Shown here piece after piece: positions 14,430 to 17,359 of a stretch of DNA of 17,359 bases. The position numbers were made by a program, and so were the translations under genes. The stretch comes from Bacillota bacterium (GTDB taxonomy: Bacteria; Bacillota; Clostridia; Lachnospirales; Lachnospiraceae), in NCBI GenBank assembly GCA_023409835.1, contig JAEYQV010000139.1, positions 1-17,359 on the forward strand. Reading direction: 5' to 3'. The notes below the pieces were generated by a model. The model was not told the origin of the DNA, ran no database searches, and was given only the letters and a program-made list of their open reading frames with translations. Within the stretch, counting starts at the first letter, position 1, and every line of letters starts with the position of its first letter.

Positions 14430-15920
14430 ATGAGCCTAATGTATCAAAGCACCAGGGACAGGAATAACAGGGTAACTGCTACACAGGCTATCCTCCAGGG
14501 CTTATCGCCGGATGGCGGATTGTATGTGCCGGAGAGGGTGCCTGCTCTTGACAAGACCATGGAAGAGTTGTCTGCTATGGATTACAGGGAGCTTGCGTAT
14601 GAGGTGATGAAGCTTTTTCTCACGGATTATACGGAAGAGGAGCTTAAGGATTGTATCGCTAAGGCCTATGATGAGAAGTTTGACGTACCGGAGATTGCTC
14701 CGTTGAAAAAAGCCGGACAGGCTTACTATCTCGAGCTGTTTCATGGTGCTACCATTGCCTTCAAGGATATGGCGTTATCAATTCTGCCGCATCTGCTTAC
14801 CAAAGCAGCTAAGAAGAATCAGGTGAAGGACGAGATTGTAATTCTTACAGCTACCTCGGGAGATACGGGTAAGGCTGCCTTAGCAGGCTTTGCTGATGTT
14901 GAGGGGACTAAGATCATTGTTTTCTATCCGAAGGACGGAGTCAGCAGTGTCCAGGAGAAACAGATGGTAACCCAGCGCGGCAGTAATACGTATGTCGTTG
15001 GTATCCAGGGGAACTTCGACGATGCTCAGACCGGCGTAAAAGCCATGTTCAACAATAAGGAGCTGGCAGCAAAGCTTAGACAGGCCGGTTATCTGTTCTC
15101 TTCGGCTAACTCCATCAATATCGGCAGACTGGTGCCTCAGATTGTGTATTATGTCTATTCCTATGCCGCTTTATATAAGAAGAAACAGATATCAGAGGGA
15201 GAGAAGATTAATTTTGTCGTGCCTACGGGAAATTTCGGTAACATCCTGGCTGCATATTATGCGAAGCAGATGGGACTTCCCGTTCATAAGTTGATCTGTG
15301 CCTCTAATGAGAATAAGGTGCTGTTTGACTTCTTCTCTACCGGCGTGTATGACAAGAACAGAGAGTTTCTGCTGACAACGTCACCCTCCATGGATATCCT
15401 GGTTTCCAGCAATCTGGAGAGGCTCATTTATCATATTGCCGATAATGATTCCGTAAAAACGGCAGAGCTGATGCAGGCACTATCCTCCAAGGGTAAATAT
15501 GAGATCACGGACAGCATGAGAGCGAATCTTACTGATTTTGTCGGCGGTTACGCAACCCAGGAGGAAACCGACGCGGCAATTTTAAAGGAATTTAAGCAAA
15601 GCGGATATGTGGTAGATACCCATACGGCAGTGGCTGTAAGTGTATATGACAGATATTCCGAAGTCTCAAAGGATTCCGCGAATACGGTTGTGGTATCCAC
15701 AGCCAGCCCTTATAAATTCGGGGAGAGCGTCCTGAAGGCCCTCGGAGAAAGCGATATTCCTAAGGATGATTATGAACAGGCAAAGCGGATCTCTGTAATA
15801 TCGGGGGTATCGATACCGAAGGCAGTCGAAGAGATCCATTTTGCTGAAGTTCTTCATAAAAGAGTGTGCAAAACCTCCGATATGCAGTCGGTGGTGGAGG
15901 ATATTCTTAAAATAATCTAA
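14430..15920 (+). CDS. thrC: Threonine synthase
   Basis: A PLP enzyme that converts O-phosphohomoserine to threonine and phosphate, the last step of threonine biosynthesis. The 496-residue protein is of the longer threonine synthase class with the N-terminal YQSTRD... and SPDGGLYVPE (26-35) signatures. The PLP-binding lysine is Lys112 in FHGATIAFKDMA. The ATSGDTGKAALAGF loop (141-154) binds the cofactor phosphate region. FSSANSINIGR and VPTGNFGN are also classical. The start ATG follows AAAGGGG at about nine bases. It has its own promoter and no other threonine-pathway gene nearby, so the pathway is dispersed in this genome or lies outside the window. No oddities in length or residues. Confidence 0.97.
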   Translation: MSLMYQSTRDRNNRVTATQAILQGLSPDGGLYVPERVPALDKTMEELSAMDYRELAYEVMKLFLTDYTEEELKDCIAKAYDEKFDVPEIAPLKKAGQAYYLELFHGATIAFKDMALSILPHLLTKAAKKNQVKDEIVILTATSGDTGKAALAGFADVEGTKIIVFYPKDGVSSVQEKQMVTQRGSNTYVVGIQGNFDDAQTGVKAMFNNKELAAKLRQAGYLFSSANSINIGRLVPQIVYYVYSYAALYKKKQISEGEKINFVVPTGNFGNILAAYYAKQMGLPVHKLICASNENKVLFDFFSTGVYDKNREFLLTTSPSMDILVSSNLERLIYHIADNDSVKTAELMQALSSKGKYEITDSMRANLTDFVGGYATQEETDAAILKEFKQSGYVVDTHTAVAVSVYDRYSEVSKDSANTVVVSTASPYKFGESVLKALGESDIPKDDYEQAKRISVISGVSIPKAVEEIHFAEVLHKRVCKTSDMQSVVEDILKII

Positions 15921-15923
15921 TTA

Positions 15924-15950
15924 TGACAAATGCATGACATAAATTTGACA
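15924..15950 (+). repeat. Three TGACA direct repeats, 11-bp period
   Basis: TGACA occurs at 15924-15928, 15935-15939 and 15946-15950, each exactly 11 bp after the last, just past the thrC stop. One-turn phasing would put them on one face of the helix, as in some operator arrays. It may also be chance. Confidence 0.35.
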
Positions 15951-16197
15951 CATACAAGGTGCAATATAGAGCCATAGTCAAAGCAATGAGACAGGAACCG
16001 AGCAGAGAAGCAGAGGCGGAAGATGATGTCACATCCTATTCTACATCGACTGCCAGAGTAGATCTGCAAGGGGAATGTGAGGAGTAAGGGGTTATCCCTA
16101 CAAGCATTTTGACTACGATATAATCGATCCGGCAGAGATAGTTACAATGGTTGGGAAAGCCAGTCAAATTGGTAAAAAATCCAAATACACCAGATAA
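15941..16197 (+). pseudogene. Possible decayed coding sequence of unknown family
   Basis: Two consecutive frames look coding. The first runs 15941-16084 (48 codons, ending VDLQGECEE, stop at 16085). The second is open from 16081 to a stop at 16195-16197 and contains GYPYKHFDYDIIDPAEIVTM followed by a basic KKSKYTR tail. A -1 shift near 16084-16090 would join them into about 83 residues. Neither part has a ribosome binding site or a convincing start, so this may be the remnant of a larger gene. I do not recognise the family. The amino-acid composition is protein-like, but the call rests on that and on frame adjacency only. Confidence 0.3.
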
Positions 16198-16203
16198 AAA
16201 GAC

Positions 16204-16232
16204 TTGACCTTTTTTTCCTTTATTGTTATAAT
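16204..16232 (+). promoter_or_regulatory. Strong sigma-A promoter of the surface-protein gene
   Basis: TTGACC (16204-16209), a 17-bp spacer and TATAAT (16227-16232). Transcription should begin near 16239, leaving an untranslated leader of about 128 bases (16239-16366). The leader ends with AAGGAGGAAG at 16350-16359 before ATG 16367. Long leaders are usual for highly expressed surface-layer genes. A second TATAAT-like box at 16327-16332 lacks a -35. Confidence 0.85.
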
Positions 16233-16366
16233 CATCTTGTTGTTGGAATGATTATATTACTGCGTTTCCTTTTCTGTATTTACGGGGGTTTACAGACCTT
16301 GTGAAAAAGGTTCGGGATACGCGCAATATAATACCAAACCATATTTTTTAAGGAGGAAGTAAGAAT

Positions 16367-17359
16367 ATGAAGAAGAGTTTCTTTAAGAAATTGTCCTTCG
16401 TTATGGCTGCTGCGATGACTATGTCACTCGTTACTCCGGCTGCCGGAGCTTTTGCTGCAACTGCACCTAAGCTTAATTCTACGAAGAAGTATTTATTCGT
16501 CGGCGTAGAAGACAAAGAAGACTACAATTTCAACATTACAAGCACCAAGGGTAAGGGCTGGAGCTACCTTTGGGAGTCATCTGACGAAGATGTAGCAGTA
16601 GTTGACGAGAAGAACGGTGTTACAACCGCAGTTGGCGTTGGTACTGCAAAGATCACAGTAACCATCACTAATAAAGCTGGTGATGAAGTTGGCGAAGCAA
16701 AAGCAACCGTTATCGTTAAGGATAACATCAAGGAGCTTACTATTACTAACAAGCCCGAGAAAGACACTTTAGCTGTTGGCGTTCCTAACGATTTCAACAG
16801 AAGCTTCGTTACCGTTTCCGGTAATACAAAGGTTACCTCTGCTATTACCAGATGGACAGTAGAGCCCGCTGAAGGCGCTACAATCAATGACAAAGGCGTA
16901 TTCACAGCTGATAAGGCTGGCGAGTATACAGTTAAGGCTATGGCATTCCAGTCCAAAGCAAAGTACGAGACCTGGAAGGCTGATCCGGCTGCTAACGCTG
17001 CTTTAGTATTAGACACTGACGAGACCAAGGTTACCGTTGGCGTTTCCATTAAGGGCGTTAAGCTGGTTACACCTAAGCAGATGGAGATCACCTTTGACTC
17101 ATCCGTTAAGGATAAGGTTGATGGTATCGATGATGTTAAGGTTGAGCGTAAGCTGAATGACACCTACACAGCAATCGTTCCTGTTTGGAAGTTTGATAGT
17201 ATTTCTGAAGATGGAAAGACTGTTACCGTTTCCACATATGACGACTTAGCTGATAAGCAGACATATAAGGTAAATGCAGCAGGCGCAAGCTTCGACTTAT
17301 ATGTACAGCTCGGTACTCCTGTAAGCATCAGCATGGAAGATCAGGTTATTCCTGCCGGC
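16367..17359 (+). CDS. Secreted Ig-like (S-layer-like) surface protein, 3'-truncated
   Basis: The frame is open from ATG 16367 to the window end (331 codons, no stop). The start has a near-perfect ribosome binding site. Residues 1-30 are a classical signal peptide: MKKSFFKK, a hydrophobic core, and a cleavage site after AFA at about 30/31. Residues 37-118 resemble a bacterial Ig-like (BIG2) domain, with WESSDEDVAVVDEKNGV followed by VGTAKITVTI. A second beta-rich repeat follows (about 121-215, WTVEPAEGATINDKGVFTA), with more beta-rich sequence after it. No SLH or sortase motif is visible in the part present. Codon use is strongly skewed to GTT, GCT, AAG and ACC, unlike its neighbours. With the consensus promoter this points to very high expression. 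It is probably a main surface or S-layer-associated protein; the anchor must lie downstream. Confidence 0.85.
   Translation, partial: MKKSFFKKLSFVMAAAMTMSLVTPAAGAFAATAPKLNSTKKYLFVGVEDKEDYNFNITSTKGKGWSYLWESSDEDVAVVDEKNGVTTAVGVGTAKITVTITNKAGDEVGEAKATVIVKDNIKELTITNKPEKDTLAVGVPNDFNRSFVTVSGNTKVTSAITRWTVEPAEGATINDKGVFTADKAGEYTVKAMAFQSKAKYETWKADPAANAALVLDTDETKVTVGVSIKGVKLVTPKQMEITFDSSVKDKVDGIDDVKVERKLNDTYTAIVPVWKFDSISEDGKTVTVSTYDDLADKQTYKVNAAGASFDLYVQLGTPVSISMEDQVIPAG

Noticed and set aside
16564..17163. 199-codon open frame on the - strand
   Set aside because: A shadow of the biased codon use of the surface-protein gene on the + strand; low-complexity Ser/Val/Thr composition and no start signals.

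Overview
The window looks like chromosome of a low-to-mid GC Gram-positive anaerobe of the class Clostridia, most likely the family Lachnospiraceae. This placement is an inference from gene content and protein style, not from a database search. The supporting signs are strong AGGAGG ribosome binding sites, a dgt-dnaG-rpoD-trmK block, a TGS-containing nucleoside kinase, an RNase P RNA with type A features, a SleB-type wall hydrolase, and a secreted Ig-like surface protein.

Layout. Positions 1-2223 hold the 3' part of feoB (ferrous iron transporter) and a 48-residue Cys-rich FeoB-associated membrane peptide, followed by a short tandem repeat derived from the end of that peptide gene. Positions 2740-6805 form a replication/transcription block on the + strand: dgt (dNTP hydrolase), dnaG (primase) and rpoD (housekeeping sigma). 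A long-loop terminator-like hairpin follows. Positions 7054-9447 carry trmK (tRNA A22 methyltransferase) and a uridine-kinase-like nucleoside kinase, 15 bp apart. Facing them on the - strand is rnpB (9590-9972), with a clear sigma-A promoter and a cluster of intrinsic terminators in its 3' flank.

Positions 10225-11998 encode a VanR/VanS-style two-component pair with overlapping genes. Convergent to it on the - strand (12199-12981) lies an unusual protein: two AP2-like DNA-binding domains around a region that resembles an HNH nuclease without its histidines. An AT-rich intergenic stretch then leads to a membrane-anchored SleB-family hydrolase (13398-14261) and thrC (threonine synthase, 14430-15920), each with its own apparent promoter. 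The 15921-16366 interval holds phased TGACA repeats, a probable decayed coding sequence, a near-consensus promoter and a long leader. The last gene (16367 to the window end, truncated) is a secreted Ig-like/S-layer-like protein with the codon bias of a highly expressed gene.

Most genes are ordinary core genes. The items best worth a second look are the AP2/pseudo-HNH/AP2 protein, the repeated terminator array after rnpB, the tandem duplication of the Cys-rich gene end, the decayed ORF beside the surface-protein gene, and several intergenic inverted repeats. I did not find a clearly new multigene system, CRISPR array, insertion sequence or tRNA.
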